Below, one piece after another: positions 1 to 7,995 of a DNA stretch of 34,431 nt; position 1 is the stretch's first letter; each line of letters opens with the position of its first letter. Source of the DNA: CAUVKI01 sp963552605 (lineage in GTDB: Bacteria > Bacillota > Clostridia > Tissierellales > Peptoniphilaceae); the NCBI GenBank assembly GCA_963552605.1, contig CAUVKI010000019.1:1-34431 (forward strand), read 5' to 3'. A program made the translations under genes and the position numbers. The notes beneath the pieces are model-generated. The model searched no databases. It was not told the DNA's origin and worked only from the letters and a program-made list of their open reading frames with translations.

Positions 1-2
1 AA

Positions 3-65
3 GATATTTCAAAAGGCACGGGGCTTTCCATAGAAAAGATAAATGAACTGAAAGCAGCATTTTAA
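3..65 (+). CDS. C-terminal tail of a probable Rpn-type (PD-(D/E)XK) nuclease, partial
   Basis: Only the last 20 codons are in the window, in the frame that ends with TAA at 63-65. The peptide DISKGTGLSIEKINELKAAF resembles the end of Rpn-family recombination-promoting nucleases (putative transposases), whose last helix often reads like ATGLSIEEIEKL. A second, decayed relative of the same tail lies at 14026-14230, which strengthens the reading. The gene starts outside the window and is followed at once by a hairpin terminator. The family assignment rests on one short motif and is tentative; many small helix-turn-helix proteins end similarly. Confidence 0.45.
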   Translation, partial: DISKGTGLSIEKINELKAAF

Positions 66-71
66 AATAAG

Positions 72-96
72 ACAGCCGACTTCGGCTGTTTTTTTA
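72..96 (+). terminator. Rho-independent terminator of the left-edge gene
   Basis: The 7-bp perfect stem ACAGCCG/CGGCTGT (72-78 with 83-89) has a 4-nt loop and is followed by a run of T at 89-95. It starts 7 nt after the stop codon of the partial plus-strand gene. Confidence 0.85.
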
Positions 97-192
97 TGCT
101 GATATGTTAATGTGGGCATTGCGTAGAAACTTGATTCGTAATTCTAAGTTAATCGAATATAGAATATAAATACTTCAAAAAAAATGACAAAC

Positions 193-216
193 AAAAAGCG
201 GTCTTAAGCGACCGCT
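193..216 (-). terminator. Terminator of the first WG-repeat lipoprotein gene (repeat copy 1)
   Basis: AGCGGTC (197-203) pairs with GACCGCT (210-216) around a 6-nt loop. Read on the minus strand the stem is followed by TTTTT. Near-identical hairpins recur at 1566-1590 and 2946-2970. The stretch 97-192 between the left-edge terminator and this one shows no gene or recognisable site. Confidence 0.85.
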
Positions 217-220
217 CTCT

Positions 221-1438
221 TTACTCAACTATGGTGCAGAGGAAAGTTTTTTCTCCACGCACTCCCACAAAATAATTTTTATCTATGGAGGTAATGTCAT
301 CATACGAAGGTTCCACGACAACTTTAAGATCATCCCTTAAAACTCCCCACTTACCTTCATGGTTTTTATATGCGATATACTTTCCGGATACTTGTGGAAG
401 GAAAAGAATTTTTTCTGCATCCAAATATCCGAGTGCTTTTCCGTCTTTTCCTATGAACACAGCCTTGTCATCTTCATAGAATTTCAGCATAAAAACATCA
501 TCTGAAACAAAAGATAAAATACCTTTTTCGTCCTCTGACGTAAAAATTTTTCTCACACCCTCTTTGGTTTCAGGAAAAATTTTTTTAAAATCCAAGATTG
601 TATTGCCTTGGGTGTCTATCCACAAAAGATCAAAATCCTCTGTTATTACCACAAGAGTTCCCGACTTTTCTTCTGATGCTCTGTTCATAAGATATCGAGA
701 GAAAAAAGGCTCCGTTATTGGTTTATCCTCGTTGTAATCATAAAGACCATAGATCAGCTTTTGAAGCGGTTTGTTTCCAGGGGACTTGACATAAGGAATG
801 ATATCTGTCTTATCTTCAGAGTAGCTGAGATGATAGCCGTTTCTTTCCCTAAGAGATCCCAAAATAGAAGGGTCTCCATCCTTATATACATTTCCGTCCA
901 CATCAATCATTCCCCATGCATAGTCATCATCACCATTTCTATTCGGATCTTTCAAATCATTATATAGATTAGGTGAATCGCCCTTTGCTTTAACTCCTAT
1001 CTCTCTAATATCCAAAACGGTGTCGCCGGGTTCTCTTTTTACCATCACTCCCAAAAGCCCGTTCCTAAAATAATTGGTTTGCAGAATGGGTCGCCCTATA
1101 AAATTATCCACAATCACTTTTCCCTTTGAGTCTATTATATATCCCGATTCCTCGTTCTCCCTAACAAAAAAACGTCCAAGTCCCACATAATCTCCATGCT
1201 CTACGAAAGGATAATCTCCTCTTAAAAGCTTGCCGTCGGAACACATGAAGTCGTATCCTTTGGAGTTTTCTACCTGAAGCAGCCCATCGGAAACATAGCT
1301 AAACTTCCCGACCATACCCGTCACATCTACTTCTTTTACTTCCGCCTTTTCAACAGGCAAAAGCTCTGCGTCTTTTGACGGGTCATTGCAGGAAGTAAAG
1401 AGAAAGAGAAAAACAAGTGACAATAAAAACTTCTTCAT
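221..1438 (-). CDS. WG-repeat lipoprotein, tandem copy A
   Basis: Predicted surface lipoprotein of 405 residues. A lysine start, hydrophobic core and lipobox ending TSC put the lipidated cysteine at residue 17. The mature part has repeated short beta-type units: GYIIDSKGKVI near 99-109, LWIDTQGNTILD near 272-283, IGKDGKALGYLD near 328-339 and a clear WG unit, GKWGVLRDDLKVVVEPSYDDI, near the C-terminus. WG (KWG) repeats form extracellular or periplasmic beta structures of mostly unknown role. The start is supported by GGAG at 1448-1451 and an extended -10 promoter at 1481-1489. The next gene upstream on this strand is a paralog whose first ~110 and last ~80 residues are almost the same, while the middle differs. 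The function is not known; scaffold or binding protein is a guess. Confidence 0.85.
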   Translation of the reverse strand: MKKFLLSLVFLFLFTSCNDPSKDAELLPVEKAEVKEVDVTGMVGKFSYVSDGLLQVENSKGYDFMCSDGKLLRGDYPFVEHGDYVGLGRFFVRENEESGYIIDSKGKVIVDNFIGRPILQTNYFRNGLLGVMVKREPGDTVLDIREIGVKAKGDSPNLYNDLKDPNRNGDDDYAWGMIDVDGNVYKDGDPSILGSLRERNGYHLSYSEDKTDIIPYVKSPGNKPLQKLIYGLYDYNEDKPITEPFFSRYLMNRASEEKSGTLVVITEDFDLLWIDTQGNTILDFKKIFPETKEGVRKIFTSEDEKGILSFVSDDVFMLKFYEDDKAVFIGKDGKALGYLDAEKILFLPQVSGKYIAYKNHEGKWGVLRDDLKVVVEPSYDDITSIDKNYFVGVRGEKTFLCTIVE

Positions 1439-1480
1439 AACACCACACTCCTTTTTTCTTGTTTAATAACTCTATCAAGA

Positions 1481-1489
1481 ATTATATCA
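1481..1489 (-). promoter_or_regulatory. Extended -10 promoter of WG lipoprotein copy A
   Basis: On the minus strand this reads TGATATAAT, a consensus TGn extension plus a perfect TATAAT. No good -35 box is seen 17 nt upstream, as expected for an extended -10 promoter. The same element is kept at 2858-2866 before copy B, so each copy has its own promoter. Confidence 0.7.
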
Positions 1490-1565
1490 CAGGAAATTAA
1501 AATACAGAGAAATGATTCAAAAAAAAAACCTACCTATACTGTTACTATTTACACAAATAGAACTT

Positions 1566-1590
1566 TAAAAAGCGGTCTTAAGCGACCGCC
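1566..1590 (-). terminator. Terminator of WG lipoprotein copy B (repeat copy 2)
   Basis: GCGGTC (1572-1577) pairs with GACCGC (1584-1589) around the loop TTAAGC, with a T run on the minus strand (AAAA at 1567-1570 on plus). It is nearly identical to the hairpins at 193-216 and 2946-2970, and sits 5 nt past the stop codon of copy B. Confidence 0.82.
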
Positions 1591-1594
1591 CTTT

Positions 1595-2815
1595 TTACTC
1601 AACTATGGTGCAAAGAAAAGTTTTTTCTCCACGCACTCCCACGAAATAATTTTTATCCACGGAAGTGATTTCATCATACGAAGGTTCCACGACAACTTTA
1701 AGATCGTCCCTTAAAATTCCACACTTGCCTTCATCATTTATATATGCAGTGTATCTCCCGGGTACCTTTTGATAGCAAATAATATCTTTTGCATCCAAAT
1801 ATCCGAGTGCTTTTCCGTCTTTTCCTATAATCACAGCTTTGTCATCTTTATCAAATCTCATAATAAAGGCATCACTTGAAACAAAAGATGAAATGCCTTC
1901 CACCTTCTCCGACGCAATAACTTTTCTCCAAAATTTTTTGATTTCAGGAAAGATTTCGCCAATGTCCAAGATAGTATTGCCTTGAGTGTCTATCCACAGA
2001 AAATCAAAATCCTCTGTCATTACCGCAAGAGATCCTGATTTTTCTCCTGATGATCCGTTAAAAATAGGAATGAGAAAAAAAGGCTCAGTTATTGGCTTAT
2101 CCTCGTTAGAATCATAAAGACCGTAATGCAAAACATATGGTTTCCCTTCAACGGACTTGAAGTACGGAATTACATCTGTCTTATTTGCAAAGGAAACGAA
2201 ACGACAGCCGTTTTTATCAATAAGATGATGCTCCAAAACTGAAGGGTCTCCGTCCTTAAGTACATTTCCGTCCGCATAAATCGTTCCCCATACTTTACCG
2301 GGATCCTTGTTCGAAACAACAGGAACTGTGGAATACATAATTGGGCCATCTTCTCTTGATCTAACTCTTTTCTCATCGACATCTAAAACTACATCATTCG
2401 GCTCTCTTTCTACAAGTACGCCCAAAACCCCGTTCCTAAAACCAAGGACTTGCAGGATGGGTCGCCCCAAAAAGTTATCTGCGATCACTTTGCCCTTTGA
2501 ATCTATTATATAGCCTGTTCCTTCACTCTCCCTAACAAAAAAACGTCCAAGTCCCACATAATCTCCATGCTCTACGAAAGGATAATCTCCTCTTAAAAGT
2601 TTGCCGTCGGAACACATGAAGTCGTATCCTTTGGAGTTTTTTACCTGAAGCAGCCCATTGGAAACATAGCTAAACTTCCCGACCATACCTGTAACGTCAA
2701 CTTCTTTTACTTTTGCCTTTTGAACAGGTAAAAATTTATCCGCATTTGACGGGTTATTGCAGGAAGTAAAGAGAAAGAGAAAGAGAAAAACTGGCAACAA
2801 TAAAAACTTCTTCAT
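1595..2815 (-). CDS. WG-repeat lipoprotein, tandem copy B
   Basis: 406-residue paralog of the gene at 221-1438, with a lipoprotein signal peptide whose lipobox ends TSC. The hydrophobic core is lengthened by one extra LF unit, from an extra AGAAAG-type repeat in the DNA around 2768-2785. The N-terminal third (GLLQVKNSKGYDFMCSDGKL, GDYVGLGRFFVRE) and the C-terminal 80 residues match copy A almost residue for residue; the central ~200 residues are divergent. The last WG unit has lost its tryptophan (GKCGILRDDLK in place of GKWGVLRDDLK). Its promoter at 2858-2866, its GGAG site and its terminator are all copies of those of gene A, so the whole transcription unit was duplicated. The function is unknown. 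Confidence 0.85.
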   Translation of the reverse strand: MKKFLLLPVFLFLFLFTSCNNPSNADKFLPVQKAKVKEVDVTGMVGKFSYVSNGLLQVKNSKGYDFMCSDGKLLRGDYPFVEHGDYVGLGRFFVRESEGTGYIIDSKGKVIADNFLGRPILQVLGFRNGVLGVLVEREPNDVVLDVDEKRVRSREDGPIMYSTVPVVSNKDPGKVWGTIYADGNVLKDGDPSVLEHHLIDKNGCRFVSFANKTDVIPYFKSVEGKPYVLHYGLYDSNEDKPITEPFFLIPIFNGSSGEKSGSLAVMTEDFDFLWIDTQGNTILDIGEIFPEIKKFWRKVIASEKVEGISSFVSSDAFIMRFDKDDKAVIIGKDGKALGYLDAKDIICYQKVPGRYTAYINDEGKCGILRDDLKVVVEPSYDEITSVDKNYFVGVRGEKTFLCTIVE

Positions 2816-2857
2816 AATACCACTCTCCTTTTTTCTTGTTTAACAACTTTGCCAAAG

Positions 2858-2866
2858 ATTATATCA
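2858..2866 (-). promoter_or_regulatory. Extended -10 promoter of WG lipoprotein copy B
   Basis: On the minus strand this reads TGATATAAT, the same as the element before copy A, at the same distance from the start codon (about 43 nt). No clear -35 box is visible. Confidence 0.7.
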
Positions 2867-2945
2867 CAGGAAATTAAAGTGTAGAGGAATAATTCAAAAA
2901 AAAAAAAAACGACCTATGTTGTTACTATTTACACAAATAGAACTT

Positions 2946-2970
2946 TAAAAAGCGGTCATAAACGACCGCT
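2946..2970 (-). terminator. Terminator of the rpsB-polC operon (repeat copy 3)
   Basis: AGCGGTC (2951-2957) pairs with GACCGCT (2964-2970) around ATAAAC, followed by a T run on the minus strand. It lies 7 nt past the polC stop codon. The stem is the same as at the two lipoprotein genes. Confidence 0.85.
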
Positions 2971-2977
2971 CTTTCTC

Positions 2978-5900
2978 TTACATCATAGAGAACATATCCA
3001 ACTGATCCGTTTGAGACATTCCCTCAAGAACTCCTATCGAATCAAGTTTTTTAACTACGGATTGGTTGACTCCCGTTCTCACTTTCAAATCCTCAATGCT
3101 CATAAAAGGTTCTTTTCTTTGTATGACAATCTCCCTTGCAACGCTGTCTCCAAGTCCGTCTACCGCTATGAGAGGAGGAAGGAGGAAACCGTCCTCCGTT
3201 ACGGAAAATTTTTCGGAAAGACTTTCATAAAGTGAAATCTTTTTGAAAAATATCCCACGCTTAAGCATTTCGATTATAAGATCGAATACCACAACCGTCC
3301 CCTGATCCTTGGCGGTGATTTTATTTCCCTGCGAAAGTATTTCCTCTTTTGCTTCGTTTAACTCCTCAAGCGTCATATCCACATAGTCCGACTTGAATTC
3401 CCTAATCTTTGTGGTGAAAATCGTGGCATAAAATTCTTTCGGATAGTTAATCTTATAGTATGCCATTCTGAAGCTCATCATCACATATGCCACTGCATGG
3501 GCTTTCGGAAACATATATTGTATCTTAGCCAACGAGTCTATATACCAATTCGGCACATTATGAGCTTTCATATCCTCTTTTATTTCCTCGGAAACTTTTT
3601 TCCATTTCCCCTTTCTCACTTTTTCCATAACATCAAAAGAGGTTTTATTTGAAAGCCCGTATTTTATAAGCCCAAGCATTATGTCCTCACGAGTGGCGAT
3701 GACTTTATTGAAGGGAATTATATTTGCCGAAATCAAATCCCTCGCATTTCCAACCCACACATCTGTACCGTGGGAGAGTCCCGAAATTCTCACAAGATCC
3801 GCAAAAGTCTGAGGGGTGGTTTCTTTCAGCACTCCCAATACAAATTTTGTGCCGAATTCGGGTATTCCCAATGTTCCCGAAGAAATTCCCAAATCCTCTT
3901 CGCTAAGCCCCAGAGGTTCAACGGAGGTGAAAAGTTTCATAGTTTCCTTATCGTCCAAGGGTATGCTTAAAGGGTCTATCCCCGTCAAATCTTCGAGCTG
4001 TCTTATCATCGACGGCACATCGTGACCTAAGATGTCCAGTTTCAAAATTCTTCCCTCTATCTTATGATAGTCAAAGTGGGTGGTGATTATATCGGTGCTT
4101 TGGTCGTCCGCAGGGTGCTGAATGGGCGTGAAATCATAAATATCCTTATAATCCGGCACAACCATAATTCCTCCGGGGTGCTGTCCTGTCGTTCTCTTCA
4201 CTCCGGTTATTCCCTTTGCGAGTCTTATTTTTTCGGGATATGAAACGACCTCTTTCAAATATTTTTCATAGTAGTTTATAACATATCCCAAAGCGGTCTT
4301 TTCCGCAACGGTTGAAATAGTTCCGGCACGAAACACATTCCCCGTTCCAAAAAGCTCCTCCGTAAGTTTATGCGCAACGGGCTGGTATTCTCCTGCAAAA
4401 TTCAAATCAATGTCGGGTTCTTTATCGCCGTGAAATCCCATAAAGACTTCAAAGGGAATATTATGTCCGTCCTTTATAAGAGGAGCACCGCATACCGGAC
4501 AGATTTTATCCGGCATATCAACGCCGGAATCATAATCTTTTCCGCTTTCAAAATCCGAATGTCTGCACTTTTCACAACGATAATGGGGGCTTAAAGGATT
4601 CACTTCCGTTATGCCGACCATTGTCGCAACAAATGAAGAGCCTACCGACCCCCTCGACCCGACCAAATATCCGTCCTCATTCGCCTTGACCACCAGACGG
4701 CGGGCGATAAGATACATAATGGCATAACCGTTATCAATAATCGCCTTTAATTCCCTGTCAATTCTCTCTCTCACAATCTCCGGCAAATCTTCACCGTACC
4801 ATTCGCAAGCTGTTTTCCATGCCGCATTCTTAATTTCTTCTTCCGAGCCTTCCACCTTCGGAGGAAAAGTTCCGTTGGGAACAGGCGAAACTTCCTCTAT
4901 CATTTCCGCAATTTTTACCGTATTAGAGACTACAAGTTCAAAAGCTTTTTCCTCTCCGAAGTCTTTGAAATCGGAGAGCATTTCATCTGTGGTTCTGAAA
5001 TGCAAATCGGGATAGACACTGAAACGGGGACGGGGTTTATTATTGAAATCAATAATTCTTCTGTAAATATTCTGATAGCTCTCAAGATAACGCACGCTCC
5101 CCGTAGCCGCCACAATTTTTTCAAGATTCTCCCCTATCCTCACAATTTCTTTTCTTATGAAGCTAAGAGAGTCGGCGGAAATTGAATTTTCTTTTCCTGC
5201 CGCCTCTCTCATTACTTCAATCGGCTGCACCTCCAAGAAATCATAAAACTTCGCAGCGTTTAGAATATCCTCCTCTGACTGACAGGAGCGAAGTTCTTCA
5301 AAAATTTCTCCCTCAAAATCTCCGCTTCCTATCAAGAGCCCTTCTCTGCGGGCGGAAAGCAAAGACTTGGGAATTCTCGGAGTACGAAGATAATAATCCA
5401 AATTCGATAAGCTTACCAACTCGTACAAATTTTTAAGCCCGATTTGATTTTTAACCAATATCGTTACGTGATAGGCTCTGTTTTTGCAAAGTTTAGGGTC
5501 GATTTCAAAATTAAAGGGAGTGTCTCCCAGCGTCTCAAGCATCTTTATAAAAATTTTTGCCGTTGCGTCGGCATCGTCAACCGCCCTGTGATGATTTTTC
5601 AACTCCACGTCCAATCTCTTGGCAATAAAATCCAAGGTATGTCTTGCAAAATCAGGATAGAGCTTTCTTGCAAGCGGCATAGTGTCAAGAATCGGGTAAT
5701 CAAATTTAAAACCTTGCTTTAATGCAAAATGACGAATAAATCCGGTGTCGAATTTTGCATTGTGAGCTACAAGCACAGTTCCCTTTATAAAATCCAGAAA
5801 ATCGGGAAGCACTTCTTCAATCGGAGGTTTATCCTCCAACAGGGCATTTGTAATTCCCGTAAGATTGGTTGTAAATTGTGAAATTTTATTTTCGGGTTTT

Positions 5901-6952
5901 ATTAGACGGCTAAAACTGTCCGCAAGCACTCCGTCCTTAACTTTTACCGCTCCTATCTCTATAATTTCGGAATCATAAGGAGTAAGCCCCGAAGTTTCTA
6001 TATCAAACACTGTATAGGTGTCGGGAAGTTCACCTTTCAAATTCCATATCACTGGAGCTTCATCATCAAACACATTGGCTTCCATTCCATAAATCATTTT
6101 TATTCCGGCGTCTTTTGCGGCAATCGCCGCATCGGGAAAAGCCTGCACTCCGAAAGAATCGGCAACTGCAATCGCCTCCATTCCCCAATCCTTAGCCCTC
6201 GAAATATAGTCGGTGATAGTTGAAATGCCGTCCATCGCACTCATTTGGGTATGCAACGTAAGTTCCACCCTTTTTTTTGGAGAGGTATCGATGCGTTTGG
6301 GCATTTCACTTTCGTTTATTCTATACGGACGAAATATATCGCTCTTTAAGTATGAGTCGTATTCTATTTTCCCTTCAATCATCAGAACATTTCCCTCATA
6401 AAACATCTCGGAAAGAGTTTCAAATTCATCGGGCTTGACCCACTTCTTAACGGAAAAAGAGTTTTCGTTATCGGTGATAAAAAAACTTATAAGTATGCTG
6501 CTTGCGGTTTCTCTGGTGTCAAGTCCGTAAATCTCACCTCTTATAACCAAAACCTCGTCCCGTTTTTCCTCATCGTATAGGACTGATATGGGAAGAGGAG
6601 GATTTGTAATTTTTTTAAAGGTCTTTTGTTTTTTTTGCACCTTTTCCTGTTTCTCCGAGTTTTCTTCAAGCCTTTTTTTTGCCTCTAAAACCCATTCTTC
6701 TTCCTTTTGCCTTTGGAGCTTATCAAAACTTGAATTATTATCTTCTTCATTGATTGCAACTTCTACGACAACAGATGTGTGCGGAAATTTTTTGCAAAAA
6801 AAATCGCAAGCAAAGTCTTTAAAATCCTCGCTTGCGTTAAGCAGTTCCACACTCAATTTTTTTTCAAGTTTATAATAAACCGCATTTGTTATCTCAATTC
6901 CCTCAGGAGCTGACCCGTAGGCTTTCTTCAAATCTTCCAGCACATTTTTCAT
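2978..6952 (-). CDS. polC: DNA polymerase III subunit alpha, Gram-positive PolC type
   Basis: Replicative polymerase with built-in proofreading, 1324 residues. In order: an N-terminal region; an OB-fold (~125-215); the first half of PHP (~228-305); a DEDDh 3'-5' exonuclease (~312-475) with DIETSG, AHNAKFD and HRAVDDADAT; the second half of PHP; then the polymerase with SRGSVGSSFVATM, a four-cysteine zinc site (CEKC...CPVC), PDIDLNFAGEYQP carrying two catalytic Asp, KRTTGQHPGG and KLDILGHD carrying the third. The PHP metal motifs look degraded: TLH where HLH is usual and ADS where TDH is usual. It is about 110 residues shorter than the Bacillus protein, mostly at the N-terminus. ATG at 6952 is chosen because AAGGGGAA precedes it; a TTG 18 nt upstream is also in frame. 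It overlaps the ispG 3' end by 50 nt, so it is probably translationally coupled. Confidence 0.97.
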   Translation of the reverse strand: MKNVLEDLKKAYGSAPEGIEITNAVYYKLEKKLSVELLNASEDFKDFACDFFCKKFPHTSVVVEVAINEEDNNSSFDKLQRQKEEEWVLEAKKRLEENSEKQEKVQKKQKTFKKITNPPLPISVLYDEEKRDEVLVIRGEIYGLDTRETASSILISFFITDNENSFSVKKWVKPDEFETLSEMFYEGNVLMIEGKIEYDSYLKSDIFRPYRINESEMPKRIDTSPKKRVELTLHTQMSAMDGISTITDYISRAKDWGMEAIAVADSFGVQAFPDAAIAAKDAGIKMIYGMEANVFDDEAPVIWNLKGELPDTYTVFDIETSGLTPYDSEIIEIGAVKVKDGVLADSFSRLIKPENKISQFTTNLTGITNALLEDKPPIEEVLPDFLDFIKGTVLVAHNAKFDTGFIRHFALKQGFKFDYPILDTMPLARKLYPDFARHTLDFIAKRLDVELKNHHRAVDDADATAKIFIKMLETLGDTPFNFEIDPKLCKNRAYHVTILVKNQIGLKNLYELVSLSNLDYYLRTPRIPKSLLSARREGLLIGSGDFEGEIFEELRSCQSEEDILNAAKFYDFLEVQPIEVMREAAGKENSISADSLSFIRKEIVRIGENLEKIVAATGSVRYLESYQNIYRRIIDFNNKPRPRFSVYPDLHFRTTDEMLSDFKDFGEEKAFELVVSNTVKIAEMIEEVSPVPNGTFPPKVEGSEEEIKNAAWKTACEWYGEDLPEIVRERIDRELKAIIDNGYAIMYLIARRLVVKANEDGYLVGSRGSVGSSFVATMVGITEVNPLSPHYRCEKCRHSDFESGKDYDSGVDMPDKICPVCGAPLIKDGHNIPFEVFMGFHGDKEPDIDLNFAGEYQPVAHKLTEELFGTGNVFRAGTISTVAEKTALGYVINYYEKYLKEVVSYPEKIRLAKGITGVKRTTGQHPGGIMVVPDYKDIYDFTPIQHPADDQSTDIITTHFDYHKIEGRILKLDILGHDVPSMIRQLEDLTGIDPLSIPLDDKETMKLFTSVEPLGLSEEDLGISSGTLGIPEFGTKFVLGVLKETTPQTFADLVRISGLSHGTDVWVGNARDLISANIIPFNKVIATREDIMLGLIKYGLSNKTSFDVMEKVRKGKWKKVSEEIKEDMKAHNVPNWYIDSLAKIQYMFPKAHAVAYVMMSFRMAYYKINYPKEFYATIFTTKIREFKSDYVDMTLEELNEAKEEILSQGNKITAKDQGTVVVFDLIIEMLKRGIFFKKISLYESLSEKFSVTEDGFLLPPLIAVDGLGDSVAREIVIQRKEPFMSIEDLKVRTGVNQSVVKKLDSIGVLEGMSQTDQLDMFSMM

Positions 6953-7991
6953 TATTTTCCCCTTCTTCAATCATATCAAGCAATTCTGAAAACAATCTTT
7001 CCTCTTTCACTCTCTTTATCACCTTTCCTTTGCGGAATAAAACGCCCTCTCCTCTGCCTCCGGCAATTCCGTAATCAGCTTCTCTCGCTTCGCCGGGACC
7101 ATTGACGGGACAGCCCATCACCGCAACGGTAATGTCATAATTCACGCCCTCCAAAGTTTTTTCGACCTTTTTTGCAAGACCCATCAGATCAATCTTCGTT
7201 CTTCCGCAAGTGGGGCAGGAAACAATCCTCAATCCTTTTCTAAGCCCCAAGTTAATCAAAATCTCCTTTGCGGCATACACTTCCATAACGGGATCTTCCG
7301 TAAGAGAAACTCTTATTGTATCTCCTATGCCCTCTTCAAGAAGTATCGCCATTGCCATTGCGCTCTTCAGAGAGCCTCTGTAATTGGTTCCCGCTTCAGT
7401 AAGCCCCAAATGCAAAGGATAGGGATAGAGCTTTGAAATTATCCTGTTCGCCCCGACCATAGTCTTAACATCGGAAGATTTTACGGAAATGCAGATATCC
7501 GTGAAGTCCAAGCTCTCGAAAATTTCTATTTCTTCCCTGCATGACTCCGCCAAAATCTCCGCCGTGATGTGAGAGCTCTTATTCAAAAGCTCTTTTTTCA
7601 CGGAACCGGAATTGACTCCTATTCTGCACGGAATATTTCTACTTTTACAGGCTCTTACGACCTCTTCGACTTTATACTTGGCTCCGATATTCCCCGGATT
7701 TATTCTCAAAGCGTCTGTTCCGTTTTCACAAGCGGCAATAGCCAACTTATAGTCAAACTGAATATCGCTCACCAAGGGAATTTTTATCCTCGGAATAATT
7801 TTCCTAAGAGAAGCGGCGTCCTCCAAATCATTCACCGCAACTCTTGCGACTTCACAGCCCGCCTTAGTCAAAAGCTCTATCTGTCTTACGGTTTCCTCGA
7901 CATCTTTCGGCTCGGTCGTATTCATGGACTGAATTGAAATCGGAGAACCTCCGCCTATAGCTATACTTCCCAACTTTAATTTCTTGGTCAT
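6903..7991 (-). CDS. ispG: 4-hydroxy-3-methylbut-2-enyl diphosphate synthase (flavodoxin/ferredoxin type)
   Basis: Penultimate enzyme of the methylerythritol phosphate isoprenoid pathway, converting MEcPP to HMBPP with a [4Fe-4S] cluster. The 362-residue protein has the TIM-barrel start IGGGSPISIQSMNTTEPKDV, RINPGNIG near 95, LGLTEAGTNYRGSLKSA, and the cluster-binding C-terminal domain with SCPTCGRTKIDL and MGCPVNGPGEAREADYGIAGG (cysteines in C-x2-C and GC-PVNG contexts). Its length matches bacterial single-domain IspG, with a short extra tail (GRFEESLRVSS) that lies inside the polC start region. The ATG is 4 nt past the rseP stop; its Shine-Dalgarno is weak, which suggests coupling. Confidence 0.97.
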   Translation of the reverse strand: MTKKLKLGSIAIGGGSPISIQSMNTTEPKDVEETVRQIELLTKAGCEVARVAVNDLEDAASLRKIIPRIKIPLVSDIQFDYKLAIAACENGTDALRINPGNIGAKYKVEEVVRACKSRNIPCRIGVNSGSVKKELLNKSSHITAEILAESCREEIEIFESLDFTDICISVKSSDVKTMVGANRIISKLYPYPLHLGLTEAGTNYRGSLKSAMAMAILLEEGIGDTIRVSLTEDPVMEVYAAKEILINLGLRKGLRIVSCPTCGRTKIDLMGLAKKVEKTLEGVNYDITVAVMGCPVNGPGEAREADYGIAGGRGEGVLFRKGKVIKRVKEERLFSELLDMIEEGENNEKCAGRFEESLRVSS

Positions 7992-7995
7992 AATA

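Larger units (their letters stand above)
193..2970 (-). repeat. Tandem duplication of a ~1.38-kb unit (terminator + lipoprotein gene + promoter)
   Basis: Matching landmarks are displaced by about 1374-1380 nt: hairpins at 197 and 1571, stop codons at 221 and 1595, starts at 1438 and 2815, extended -10 boxes at 1481 and 2858. A third hairpin at 2951-2970, preceded by the same TTTACACAAATAGAACTTTA stretch seen at 1550-1569, closes the second unit and serves as the polC terminator. The 5' and 3' ends of each gene are close to identical and the centre is diverged. Confidence 0.85.

Noticed and set aside
5182..5722. Plus-strand open frames within polC
   Set aside because: These are antisense to conserved polC coding sequence and show no start signals or recognisable product.
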